Of a stretch of DNA of 7,050 bases, positions 1-6,309 are shown in pieces. How positions within the stretch are numbered: position 1 is the stretch's first letter; each line of letters begins with the position of its first letter. Location of the stretch: the NCBI GenBank assembly GCA_003452655.1, contig DMNR01000185.1, positions 611 to 7,660 on the forward strand. The letters run 5' to 3'. The notes under the pieces are model-generated. The model did not search any database. It saw nothing but the letters and a program-made list of their open reading frames with translations, and was not told where the DNA came from. The position numbers were made by a program, and so were the translations under genes. This DNA comes from Actinomycetota bacterium (GTDB taxonomy: Bacteria > Actinomycetota > Actinomycetes > S36-B12 > UBA10799).

Positions 1-226
1 TGTGCCCTTCGATTCTTGATCTCGGCGTGCCGCGCACCGGCTTTGCCGAAACTGCGACTTAGCATCACCTATAGCGTTAAATGCCTTCCCCGGCGCCCCA
101 CCATCTGCGCGGGACACTTGTGCGGGACACCGCAGATCCGTGAACGTGATGTTCTTGTAAACCTGGAACGCCAGGCTCATCGGGAGCGTCGCACCTAATC
201 GAGACCACTGACTGAGAGGCATCCGC
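1..226. other. Leader region upstream of lcp, no confident gene
   Basis: I see no recognisable protein or RNA gene here. One codon register is free of stops on both strands: on the plus strand from the left edge to TAA at 196-198, and on the minus strand from an ATG at 180-178 to the left edge. The plus-strand translation is rich in Cys and Arg and looks non-coding. The minus-strand one lacks a good ribosome binding site. The region also holds two copies of GCGGGACAC (109-117 and 122-130) and an AT-rich patch near 70-83 containing TAGCGT (72-77), which could be a -10 element but has no convincing -35. The lcp promoter probably lies here; I cannot place it. Confidence 0.5.
214..219 (+). promoter_or_regulatory. 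Ribosome binding site of lcp
   Basis: GAGAGG lies 7 nt before the ATG at 227. This supports 227 as the start rather than the internal Met codons at residues 7 and 13, which would also leave little cytoplasmic N-terminus before the membrane segment. Confidence 0.65.
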
Positions 227-1633
227 ATGGCACCGGCGAGCAGCATGCGCCAACGACACCCGATGCGGGTATTCGGCATTGTGGTCGCTGCAGGTGTGCT
301 CGTCGCCAGCGGAATTGGCTACGCAACCGCCAATGAAGTCACAGATCAAGTCAAACGAACCGAAGTCTTCGGCCTAGTGAAGGACCGCCCCGAGAATGAC
401 GGCGGTACCAACATTCTGCTGGTCGGTTCGGATGACCGCACAGGGCTTTCCAAGGCCGAGCGTAAGAAGCTGCACGTCGGTCAGTCCGAGTACGGCAGCC
501 ACACAGACTCCATGATGATTGCGCACTTGGCCGACGACGGATCGGTCGGAATCGTGAGCATCCCCCGCGACTCGTACGTCGAGATTCCTGCCTTCACCAC
601 GGCATCAGGCAAGACGATCCCGTCGACGAAGCAGAAAATCAACGCTGCCTTCAGCATCGGTGGACCGAGTCTCGCGGTTGAGACGGTCGAACGTTCTACC
701 GGCGTACACATCGATCACTACGCGGAGATCAACTTCCAGGGTTTTGTCACCATGGTCGATGGCCTCGGCGGCGTGCCGATGTGCCTCAAGACCCCGATCA
801 AGGACGAGAAGGCCGGGCTTGACCTTCCGGCCGGCAATCAGACGCTCACTGGCGCAGAGGGTCTTGGATTCGTCCGTGCTCGCTACTTCGACCCGAGTGC
901 CGACCTCGGTCGGATGAAACGCCAGCAGACGTTTGTCGGCGCCATGTTCAAACAGGCCATGAGCCCTTCGACGATCTTGAACCCGGCCCGAATGGTGGCG
1001 TTCCTTAATTCAGCGGCTGGAGCGGTGACGGTCGACGAGAATTTCAGCAAGCGCGAAATGTGGAACCTGGCGGCCAAGATGCGTTCGGTCAACCCGGCGA
1101 ACGTGACGTTCCAGACGATCCCTCTCGGAGAAGAAACGTCCGCGCCCGGCGTCGGCTCGGTCGTCGTTTGGGATCAGGCGAAGTCCACCGAACTGTTCAA
1201 CCGACTCAAGACCGGTGAACCCCTCGTCGAGAAGGCCCCTGAGGCAAGCGGGCCGACTGTCGAGGTCGCGCCATCATCGATCAGCGTTCGGGTTCTGAAC
1301 GGATCTACCGTGTCCGGACAGGGCACAAAAGCAATCAAAGATTTCAAAGCCGCCGGATACAGCGTCTTTGGGGTCGCCACGAACGCCCCGAAGCGGACCG
1401 GCGATGAGACTGTTATCGAGTACGACCCGCGTTATGACAACTCGCTGAAGACGTTGCAGGCAGCACTGCCCGGCGCAACGGTCAAGCCCGTCAAGAACCT
1501 CGGACGGACGTTCCGAATCATCGTGGGCAGCAGCTACGACGGAGTAAAGGAAGTCAAGGTGTCCGGGCCAGCCGCCGAGCAGGCAGCTGCTGGGACTAAG
1601 CCAAAGACCGCGGCCGACGATCCCTGCGCGTAG
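227..1633 (+). CDS. LCP (LytR-CpsA-Psr) family cell-wall glycopolymer ligase with C-terminal LytR_C domain
   Basis: This is a 468-residue membrane-anchored protein. LCP enzymes transfer glycopolymers from polyprenyl-pyrophosphate carriers to peptidoglycan outside the membrane; in mycobacteria the polymer is arabinogalactan. One transmembrane helix lies at about residues 14-35 after a short basic N-terminus. The LCP domain covers about 60-245, with NILLVGSDDR (62-71), HTDSMM (92-97), SIPRDS (111-116), GFVRARY (214-220) and GRMKRQQ (228-234). These match the family's conserved Asp and Arg residues that bind the pyrophosphate and metal. HTDS replaces the RSDT-like form I know from other members; the Asp is kept. 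A LytR_C domain follows at about 351-435 (VRVLNGS at 354-360), then an Ala/Lys-rich tail ending DDPCA. It converges on purE. In M. tuberculosis an LCP gene (Rv3267) also lies close to purE/purK, but the polymer attached here is not shown by sequence. Family assignment is firm. Confidence 0.93.
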   Translation: MAPASSMRQRHPMRVFGIVVAAGVLVASGIGYATANEVTDQVKRTEVFGLVKDRPENDGGTNILLVGSDDRTGLSKAERKKLHVGQSEYGSHTDSMMIAHLADDGSVGIVSIPRDSYVEIPAFTTASGKTIPSTKQKINAAFSIGGPSLAVETVERSTGVHIDHYAEINFQGFVTMVDGLGGVPMCLKTPIKDEKAGLDLPAGNQTLTGAEGLGFVRARYFDPSADLGRMKRQQTFVGAMFKQAMSPSTILNPARMVAFLNSAAGAVTVDENFSKREMWNLAAKMRSVNPANVTFQTIPLGEETSAPGVGSVVVWDQAKSTELFNRLKTGEPLVEKAPEASGPTVEVAPSSISVRVLNGSTVSGQGTKAIKDFKAAGYSVFGVATNAPKRTGDETVIEYDPRYDNSLKTLQAALPGATVKPVKNLGRTFRIIVGSSYDGVKEVKVSGPAAEQAAAGTKPKTAADDPCA

Positions 1634-1644
1634 ATCCGTTGATG

Positions 1645-1666
1645 GTCGTCGTGAATTTCGACCGAC
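1645..1666. terminator. Small hairpin between convergent lcp and purE
   Basis: The 39-nt gap between the lcp and purE stop codons holds a 7-bp stem: GTC (1645-1647) with GAC (1664-1666) and GTCG (1648-1651) with CGAC (1659-1662). C1663 is bulged and the loop is TGAATTT. No T-tract follows on either strand, so a terminator role rests only on position between convergent genes. Confidence 0.3.
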
Positions 1667-1672
1667 GCCCAC

Positions 1673-2176
1673 TCACTGTCCGCGTAGGCGTGCACCCTTC
1701 GCTTTGGCACTGGCCTGCAACTCAAGCTGAAACTCGAGCATGCGCTTGCGCAAGGCATCATCCGAGGCGCCAAGAATCCGTACCGCCAACAGTCCCGCGT
1801 TTCGCGCGTTGTCGACTGCCACAGCTGCAACAGGAACGCCTGCGGGCATCTGAACGATTGACAGCAGTGAATCCAGGCCATCGAGGTGCTTGAGTGCAAC
1901 TGGAACACCGATCACCGGCAGCGGCGTCACTGACGCCAACATTCCCGGCAAGTGCGCCGCGCCCCCGGCGCCTGCGATTATGACTCGCAGTCCACGATCC
2001 GCAGCGTTTTTGCCGTAGGCGATCATCTCTTCTGGCATCCGATGAGCCGACACCACGTCTGCCTCGAACGGAACATCAAACTCGGCGAGAACCTCCGTTG
2101 CTGCCTTCATGGTCGGCCAGTCGGAATCCGAACCCATGACGACACCAACCACGGGGTCGGCCACGTTCTCACTCAT
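1673..2176 (-). CDS. purE: N5-carboxyaminoimidazole ribonucleotide mutase (PurE, class I)
   Basis: PurE moves the carboxylate of N5-CAIR to C4, giving CAIR, in de novo purine synthesis in the cytoplasm. The protein is 167 residues, normal for bacterial PurE. Visible motifs are GSDSDW (15-20) for nucleotide binding, SAHRMP (43-48) with the expected catalytic His45, [10 protein letters not shown] (69-78), QMPAGVP (109-115) and NARNAGLLA (123-131). I chose the ATG at 2176 because it starts directly before the conserved core and has a strong AGGAG at 6 nt. An in-frame start at 2242 would add 22 residues that lie within the purK coding region and have no family support. The gene overlaps the end of purK by 8 nt, so it is probably translationally coupled. 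It is the last gene of the operon and converges on lcp. Confidence 0.97.
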   Translation of the reverse strand: MSENVADPVVGVVMGSDSDWPTMKAATEVLAEFDVPFEADVVSAHRMPEEMIAYGKNAADRGLRVIIAGAGGAAHLPGMLASVTPLPVIGVPVALKHLDGLDSLLSIVQMPAGVPVAAVAVDNARNAGLLAVRILGASDDALRKRMLEFQLELQASAKAKGARLRGQ

Positions 2177-3359
2177 CGATGACTCCTGCCAGATAGTCGG
2201 CGGCGTGGTGCGCCCGTTCACGAAGCGACACGAGATCATCACCGGTCACGGTGACATGTCCCAGTTTGCGCCCGCGGCGGGGTGTCTTGCCATACAAGTG
2301 GACTTTCAGATGCGGATCGCGCGCCATGATGTGCCGATATGCCGAATACAAGTGGTCCTGGTCAGTCCCGATGACATTGACCATTACGGAATACGGGGCA
2401 CGCGCCGCCGGGCTCCCTAGCGGCAGATCCAATACCGCGCGCAGATGATTCTCAAACTGCGAGGTGACCGCTCCGTCGATGGACCAGTGCCCGGAGTTGT
2501 GCGGGCGCATCGCCAGTTCGTTGATGAGCAGTCCGTCGGCGGTTTCGAAGAGTTCAACGGCGAGCATCCCGGTAACGCCGACAACCTCCGCCACGCGCAA
2601 AGCGATGCTCTGAGCGGAGATCGCCAGATCGGAGTCCAGGTCCGGCGCTGGGGCAATAACTTCGCGACAAATGCCATCGGTCTGCACAGTCTCGACCACT
2701 GGGTAGGCCACCGCCTGACCATGCGGGGAACGGGCAATCTGAGCTGCGAGTTCGCGGCGAAAGTCGACGCGTTCTTCCAGCAACCAGGCTGCCGGCGCCG
2801 TCAACGGATTCTGTTCGATGATTTCGACTGCGGCTTCCACGGAGTCCGCCACCCAAACTCCTCGACCGTCGTAGCCGCCGCGTGAAGTCTTGAGCATGAG
2901 TGGCCACCCGACCCGCTCTCCGAATTCTTCAAGCTGAGCGCGAACTTCAAGAGCCTGCGCATCTGCGTCGATGACCGCCCAACCCGGGCACGGCAAACCA
3001 GCATCAGTCAGCGCCCGGCGCATCGCTACCTTGTCCTGGGCATGGATCAGAGCATCAGGGCCGGGACGTACTGCCACACCGCTGGCCTGCAGCTCGCGCA
3101 GGATCGACGGGGGCACGTGTTCATGATCAAACGTGATGACATCAACGCCATCGGCGAATGCGAAGACTGCTCGTGCGTCGTCGTGGTTACCGACGCGAAC
3201 GTCGTTGATCACCAGAGCGGCACTGTCCTTGGGTGCGGCAGCAAGAACGCGCAGATTGATCCCCAAGCCAATTGCGGCCTGCTGCGCCATCCTGGCGAGC
3301 TGACCGCCTCCGATGACGCCCACCGTTGGAAAATCATCGACAGGTGACGTCGAACTCAC
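2169..3359 (-). CDS. purK: N5-carboxyaminoimidazole ribonucleotide synthase (PurK)
   Basis: PurK uses ATP and bicarbonate to carboxylate aminoimidazole ribonucleotide to N5-CAIR, the substrate of the adjacent PurE. The 396-residue protein has the ATP-grasp layout: an N-terminal preATP-grasp fold with [11 protein letters not shown] (14-24), DHEHVP (78-83), DKVAMRRAL (109-117), the ATP loop [11 protein letters not shown] (157-167), the metal-binding stretch VELF then [13 protein letters not shown] (268-292), [14 protein letters not shown] (302-315), and the C-terminal LYGK with RRGRKLGHV (355-369). Length is usual for the family. The start is GTG at 3359, whose GTGA overlaps the TGA of the upstream epimerase gene by 4 nt. 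No strong Shine-Dalgarno sequence precedes it, so initiation probably depends on ribosomes finishing the upstream gene. No frameshift or missing key residue is apparent. Confidence 0.97.
   Translation of the reverse strand: MSSTSPVDDFPTVGVIGGGQLARMAQQAAIGLGINLRVLAAAPKDSAALVINDVRVGNHDDARAVFAFADGVDVITFDHEHVPPSILRELQASGVAVRPGPDALIHAQDKVAMRRALTDAGLPCPGWAVIDADAQALEVRAQLEEFGERVGWPLMLKTSRGGYDGRGVWVADSVEAAVEIIEQNPLTAPAAWLLEERVDFRRELAAQIARSPHGQAVAYPVVETVQTDGICREVIAPAPDLDSDLAISAQSIALRVAEVVGVTGMLAVELFETADGLLINELAMRPHNSGHWSIDGAVTSQFENHLRAVLDLPLGSPAARAPYSVMVNVIGTDQDHLYSAYRHIMARDPHLKVHLYGKTPRRGRKLGHVTVTGDDLVSLRERAHHAADYLAGVIDE
2183..2187 (-). promoter_or_regulatory. Ribosome binding site that fixes the purE start
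   Basis: On the minus strand, AGGAG stands 6 nt before the ATG at 2176. It lies inside the last codons of purK and decides against the longer purE frame starting at 2242. Confidence 0.75.
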
Positions 3360-4363
3360 GCAGAGACCCCGGATTCGGTGACGTGGATTCCGTACGTCGC
3401 GGTGTACGACTCCCCTGGCTTGGCCGTCTTGATCGGGAAGTGCCCAGCTAGCGGATCTGTCGGTGCCGTCATCGGTTCAATTGCCACGAGGGGCTGATCC
3501 GGGGGTGCGAACAAGACCGCGTACGAATAGCCCTCGTCGTAGGACAACGTGATCCGGTGCTTGCCGCCCTCAATCCAAGCCTTGGTACCAACCGGAACTT
3601 CGTCGAAGAGATCATCGAATGTCAACCCACCGTCATCGGGATTCCCCAGCACATCAACCTCTACTGGCACGCGGTCTACCTCGCCCGTTGGAACGCAGCG
3701 ATCATCGAGGACCAAATGGTGGGTGAACGGCTTGCAAACGGTCCAGTCCTGCCGGTCTCCACCTGGTGGTGCGAAGTAGGGGTGCCAGCCGAAAGCGATG
3801 GGGACCTCCGCGTCCGATGTCGGACGCACTGACGTCGAGATCCGGACTGTCGAATCGAGTAGCTGCACCGACACCGTCAGGACATGCGCGAATGGGAACG
3901 CGGGGAATTCGGGGCGCGAGTTGTCGAATTCCAACTCCGCGACCAACCACGCGCCTACCTGATCGTTCGCGACGCCAGCGTCGTATCCAACTGCCTCGCA
4001 ACGCGTCACCTTCCAGTCCGGGCAACCCGCCAGCAGTCCATGGATCGGAAGTCCGTTTGCGTCCGGATGCACGCCAGGGGTGCCGTCTGTGACGAGCGTG
4101 ACGTCACCGAACTGCTTGTGCTCAAGGCGGTTCGCCCATGGCGCGAGCAACGGGATCCCAAAAGTCTTCCCGGACTCTCGGTAGGCCCTAAGACCGGTGC
4201 GCATCCCGAGGAGTTCCACCCCGTTGTCAGTCAGCGACGACCCGACCATCCCGGCCTGCGGGACGAAGGTCACCGAGATCCCGGTTGGTGACGTCAACGC
4301 GTATGCGGTGAGGTCCGGGAAGTCGGGATGCGGGCTCTGGGTAACTGCATAACTGGTCGCCAT
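3356..4363 (-). CDS. Aldose 1-epimerase (mutarotase) family protein
   Basis: The family interconverts alpha and beta anomers of free or phosphorylated aldoses by acid-base catalysis. From the ATG at 4363 the protein has 335 residues, forming the family's single beta-sandwich. Visible motifs are GIPLLAPWANRL (69-80, with the sugar-binding Asn-Arg), LPIHGLL (105-111), FGWHPYF (191-197, with probable catalytic His194) and IEPMTAPTDPL (295-305, with probable catalytic Glu296). There is no signal peptide, so it should be cytoplasmic. A GTG at 4393 would add 10 residues and overlap the upstream gene by 26 nt; I prefer the ATG because it follows the dehydrogenase stop after a 4-nt gap, though its Shine-Dalgarno (AGG only 3 nt away) is poor. 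It shares a 4-nt overlap with purK. The sugar substrate cannot be told; glucose-6-phosphate 1-epimerase activity is one possibility within the fold. Confidence 0.88.
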   Translation of the reverse strand: MATSYAVTQSPHPDFPDLTAYALTSPTGISVTFVPQAGMVGSSLTDNGVELLGMRTGLRAYRESGKTFGIPLLAPWANRLEHKQFGDVTLVTDGTPGVHPDANGLPIHGLLAGCPDWKVTRCEAVGYDAGVANDQVGAWLVAELEFDNSRPEFPAFPFAHVLTVSVQLLDSTVRISTSVRPTSDAEVPIAFGWHPYFAPPGGDRQDWTVCKPFTHHLVLDDRCVPTGEVDRVPVEVDVLGNPDDGGLTFDDLFDEVPVGTKAWIEGGKHRITLSYDEGYSYAVLFAPPDQPLVAIEPMTAPTDPLAGHFPIKTAKPGESYTATYGIHVTESGVSA

Positions 4364-4367
4364 GTGC

Positions 4368-5525
4368 CTATCTTTGCGGCAAACCGAGGTCACGGGAAAT
4401 CAACATCCGCTGAACTTCGGAAGTACCTTCACCGATTTCCAGGATCTTGGCGTCGCGATAGAACCTGCCGACGGGGAATTCGATCGTGAAACCGTAGCCG
4501 CCGTGCACCTGCGTCGCCGCCCGCGAGTTGTCCATCGCGGCGTTGGAGGAGTGGAGTTTCGCGATGGCCGCTTGGCGCTTGAAGGGCTCACCAGCAGCCA
4601 TCCGGGACGCTGCATCACGCCATGCCAAACGAGACGTGTACGCGCGGACCTCCATGTCGGCGATCATGAACGACACTGCCTGGTGTGCGCCGATCGGGCG
4701 ACCGAACGCCTCGCGTTCGCTGGCGTACTTCACGGATTCGTCGACACATCCTTGGGCCAGCCCGGTTGCGAGCGCGGCGATGGCAATCCGGCCCTCATCC
4801 AGGATTCGCAGGAACTGCGCGTAGCCACGGCCGCGTTCTCCCACCAGGTTCGCCTCGGGGACCCGGACGTCAACGAACGAGAGTTCGTGGGTGTCCGAAG
4901 CGTTCCAACCGACTTTGTCGTATTCCTTCGAGACAGTGAATCCTGGCGTACCGGCCGGAACCAGAATCGCCGAGATTTCCTTGCTGCCATCGGGGTTCTC
5001 CCCGGTTACCGCTGTGACTGTGACCAGGCCGGTGATCGGCGTTCCCGAGTTCGTGATGAACGACTTTGACCCGTTGATGACCCATTCGCCGTTGACGAGT
5101 TCCGCTTTGGTGCGAGTGCTTCCAGCATCCGATCCCGCGCCAGCTTCGGTAAGACCGAAGGCGCCGAGCATCTTGCCCGCAGTTAACTTCGGGAGCCACT
5201 CTCGTTTCAGTTCCTCGCTGCCGAACCGATAGATCGGCATCGCACCGAGCGAGACGCCTGCCTCCAACGTGATCGCCACCGACGAGTCGACCCGCGCAAG
5301 CTCCTCGAGAGCCACGCACAGGGCGGTGAAGTCGCCACCCATTCCGCCGTACTCTTCAGGGAATGGGAGGCCGAATAGACCCAGGTCGGCCATCGACTCG
5401 ACGATCGGAAGCGGGAATTCTCCCCGTGCGTAATAGTCCCCAATGACGGGGGCAACCTCATCGCGGGCGAACTGCTCAACGGTCTTTCGCAGCGCCTCAT
5501 GCTCGGCTGAAAGCTTCAGGTCCAC
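4368..5525 (-). CDS. Acyl-CoA dehydrogenase (FadE family, short/branched-chain type)
   Basis: This flavoenzyme oxidises an acyl-CoA to the trans-2-enoyl-CoA and passes electrons to electron-transferring flavoprotein. It has 385 residues, typical for the soluble family. The helical N-terminal domain covers about 1-118. The beta domain starts with GLTEAGAGSDAGS (124-136), matching acyl-CoA dehydrogenase signature 1. The C-terminal helical domain carries QVHGGYGF (339-346) and RFYRDAK (354-360), matching signature 2. Glu366 in IGEGTSE is at the position of the catalytic base of medium- and short-chain enzymes, so it looks active. The start is GTG at 5525 with a purine-rich ribosome binding site. 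It is the first gene of the four-gene minus-strand operon. M. tuberculosis fadE25 lies beside purE/purK in the same way, so it may be the FadE25 counterpart; acyl chain specificity is not readable here. Confidence 0.94.
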   Translation of the reverse strand: MDLKLSAEHEALRKTVEQFARDEVAPVIGDYYARGEFPLPIVESMADLGLFGLPFPEEYGGMGGDFTALCVALEELARVDSSVAITLEAGVSLGAMPIYRFGSEELKREWLPKLTAGKMLGAFGLTEAGAGSDAGSTRTKAELVNGEWVINGSKSFITNSGTPITGLVTVTAVTGENPDGSKEISAILVPAGTPGFTVSKEYDKVGWNASDTHELSFVDVRVPEANLVGERGRGYAQFLRILDEGRIAIAALATGLAQGCVDESVKYASEREAFGRPIGAHQAVSFMIADMEVRAYTSRLAWRDAASRMAAGEPFKRQAAIAKLHSSNAAMDNSRAATQVHGGYGFTIEFPVGRFYRDAKILEIGEGTSEVQRMLISRDLGLPQR

Positions 5526-5529
5526 TTCT

Positions 5530-5536
5530 CTCCCTC
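5530..5536 (-). promoter_or_regulatory. Ribosome binding site of the acyl-CoA dehydrogenase gene
   Basis: On the minus strand GAGGGAG ends 4 nt before the GTG at 5525 (its GAGG part is 7 nt away). It supports GTG as the start codon of the first gene of the operon. Confidence 0.6.
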
Positions 5537-5541
5537 ACTAA

Positions 5542-5555
5542 CGGCGGAACCGCCG
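5542..5555. repeat. Palindrome in the leader of the acyl-CoA dehydrogenase operon
   Basis: CGGCGG (5542-5547) and CCGCCG (5550-5555) are perfect inverted repeats around AA. The palindrome lies 16 nt before the GTG start, so on the mRNA it would sit just upstream of the ribosome binding site. A DNA operator half-site pair is more likely than an RNA hairpin, since a 2-nt loop is strained. Confidence 0.5.
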
Positions 5556-5593
5556 AAATTCTTCACCCAATGGGACTAATCTGGGCACAAGGA

Positions 5594-5639
5594 GTGAGTA
5601 CGTGATCACCGATGTAAGGGACATGGTGATCAGACTCAC
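5594..5639. promoter_or_regulatory. 46-bp interrupted palindrome in the divergent spacer, possible operator
   Basis: Three nested inverted-repeat blocks share one centre. GTGAGT (5594-5599) pairs with ACTCAC (5634-5639), TGATCACC (5603-5610) with GGTGATCA (5625-5632), and ATGT (5612-5615) with ACAT (5621-5624). Small unpaired bases lie between blocks and AAGGG (5616-5620) is the centre. All 18 pairs are Watson-Crick. No T-tract follows on either strand, and it lies between two divergent genes, so a terminator is unlikely. An operator for a dimeric regulator of the acyl-CoA dehydrogenase operon and/or gtrA fits better; a leader RNA hairpin is the alternative. The pairing is seen directly; the role is inferred. 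Confidence 0.55.
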
Positions 5640-5656
5640 CTGACGATGACGCTAAT

Positions 5657-5668
5657 CCTCGCACGAGG
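5657..5668. repeat. Palindrome just upstream of the gtrA -10 element
   Basis: CCTCG (5657-5661) and CGAGG (5664-5668) are perfect inverted repeats around CA. They sit immediately upstream of the proposed gtrA -10 (5673-5678), where a bound repressor would block RNA polymerase. The role is inferred from position only. Confidence 0.4.
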
Positions 5669-5672
5669 TGGG

Positions 5673-5678
5673 TAACCT
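5673..5678 (+). promoter_or_regulatory. Probable -10 element giving a leaderless gtrA mRNA
   Basis: TAACCT fits the actinobacterial TANNNT -10 pattern and ends 6 nt before the A of the gtrA ATG at 5685, so transcription would begin at or next to the start codon. The only purine-rich stretch upstream, GAGGTG at 5665-5670, is 14 nt away and too far for a normal Shine-Dalgarno. No clear -35 is visible, which is common in this phylum. Confidence 0.5.
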
Positions 5679-5684
5679 AAAAAC

Positions 5685-6215
5685 ATGACCCAAACTTCTG
5701 TTCCGCCACAGCCCCGCGGTCGAATCGCAACCACGGTGGCTGTCTTGCGGGTCAAGTTTGAGAAAATCATCTCCGAGGCCGCCAAGTTCGGCGTAGTCGG
5801 ATTGATGGCGCTGGTCATCGACGTTGGCCTCTTCAACCTCCTACTCGTTGCTGACAGCAGCATGTTCGCCTCGAAGCCGCTAACGGCCAAAGTCATCTCA
5901 GTGACCGCGGCGACAACTTTCGCTTACTTCGGTAACCGCTTCTGGACTTTCCGCGACCGCGGGCGCACGTCATACCGGCGCGAGTACGTGCTCTTCTTCG
6001 TCCTGAACATCATCGGTATGGGCATCGCGCTTGGCTGCCTGTGGTTTACGCACTACGCGCTTGGATTCGACAGCATCGTCGCCGACAACATCAGCGCAAA
6101 CGTCATCGGCTTGGCGCTCGGAACGATCTTCCGCTTCTGGTCCTACCGCAAGTGGGTCTTCCCAGAGGAGACCGACGTCAGCGACAAAGAACTCGTGCAG
6201 CTCTCCGAGATCTGA
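5685..6215 (+). CDS. GtrA family four-helix membrane protein
   Basis: GtrA-family proteins are small integral membrane proteins thought to help move or present polyprenyl-phosphate-linked sugars across the membrane for glycosylation of surface polymers. This one has 176 residues. Hydrophobic segments lie at about 34-55, 66-84, 102-124 and 135-153, the usual four helices. The loop motif NRFWTFR (84-90) after helix 2 and FRFWSYRKWVFPE (149-161) after helix 4 are characteristic. The N-terminus is about 30 residues of polar, basic sequence and the C-terminus is acidic. It is transcribed away from the acyl-CoA dehydrogenase operon and toward the carboxylase gene. M. tuberculosis has a GtrA-type protein (Rv3277) next to purK, which fits conserved neighbourhood. 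No glycosyltransferase partner is in this window, so the sugar is unknown. Confidence 0.9.
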   Translation: MTQTSVPPQPRGRIATTVAVLRVKFEKIISEAAKFGVVGLMALVIDVGLFNLLLVADSSMFASKPLTAKVISVTAATTFAYFGNRFWTFRDRGRTSYRREYVLFFVLNIIGMGIALGCLWFTHYALGFDSIVADNISANVIGLALGTIFRFWSYRKWVFPEETDVSDKELVQLSEI

Positions 6216-6220
6216 TCTAT

Positions 6221-6243
6221 CCGCTCCATCAGCGGCTTTCCTT
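6221..6243 (+). terminator. Weak intrinsic terminator after gtrA
   Basis: CCGCT (6221-6225) pairs with AGCGG (6231-6235) across a CCATC loop, 5 nt after the gtrA stop, and is followed by a pyrimidine run CTTTCCTT. The stem is only 5 bp and the run is broken by C, so it would be weak by itself; the larger hairpin at 6245-6297 follows directly. Confidence 0.4.
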
Positions 6244-6244
6244 C

Positions 6245-6297
6245 CAGGATTGTGGCGGTCTGACGTCGCTACAGGGCTGGAGACCGGCACAATCCTG
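6245..6297. terminator. 53-bp inverted repeat between convergent gtrA and carboxylase gene, probable bidirectional terminator
   Basis: The left arm 6245-6261 and right arm 6281-6297 are inverted copies of each other over 17 positions, with 16 Watson-Crick pairs and one G/G mismatch (6255 against 6287). The outer 10 bp, CAGGATTGTG with CACAATCCTG, are perfect. The loop is 19 nt (6262-6280). The repeat begins 12 nt beyond the stop codon of the minus-strand carboxylase gene, so it can end transcription of both convergent genes. There is no T-tract on either side, so it would be a hairpin-only terminator, or a processing or 3'-end protecting structure. A small dispersed repeat element is the alternative. 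Confidence 0.5.
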
Positions 6298-6309
6298 CGT
6301 GGGGAGCGG

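Noticed and set aside
16..198. 60-codon plus-strand open frame before lcp
   Set aside because: High Cys and Arg content, no ribosome binding site seen, no family resemblance; it is more likely non-coding leader.
77..349. 90-codon minus-strand open frame overlapping the lcp start
   Set aside because: It is antisense to the signal-anchor region of lcp and has no recognisable motif.
2177..2242. Extended N-terminus for PurE (22 extra residues from 2242)
   Set aside because: The extension lies inside purK, has no family support, and a strong AGGAG precedes the ATG at 2176.
2445..2885. 146-codon plus-strand open frame inside purK
   Set aside because: Antisense to the ATP-grasp core of purK, which is fully conserved; shadow frame.
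4364..4393. Alternative GTG start for the epimerase at 4393
   Set aside because: It would overlap the dehydrogenase gene by 26 nt without a Shine-Dalgarno; the ATG at 4363 follows the upstream stop by 4 nt.
4362..5069. 235-codon plus-strand open frame
   Set aside because: It lies wholly opposite the acyl-CoA dehydrogenase gene, whose motifs are complete; the translation is Arg/Asp-rich with no recognisable domain. It is a shadow of the GC-rich gene.
5594..5639. Reading the large palindrome as an intrinsic terminator
   Set aside because: It lies between divergent genes, where no transcript needs to end, and no T-tract follows on either strand.
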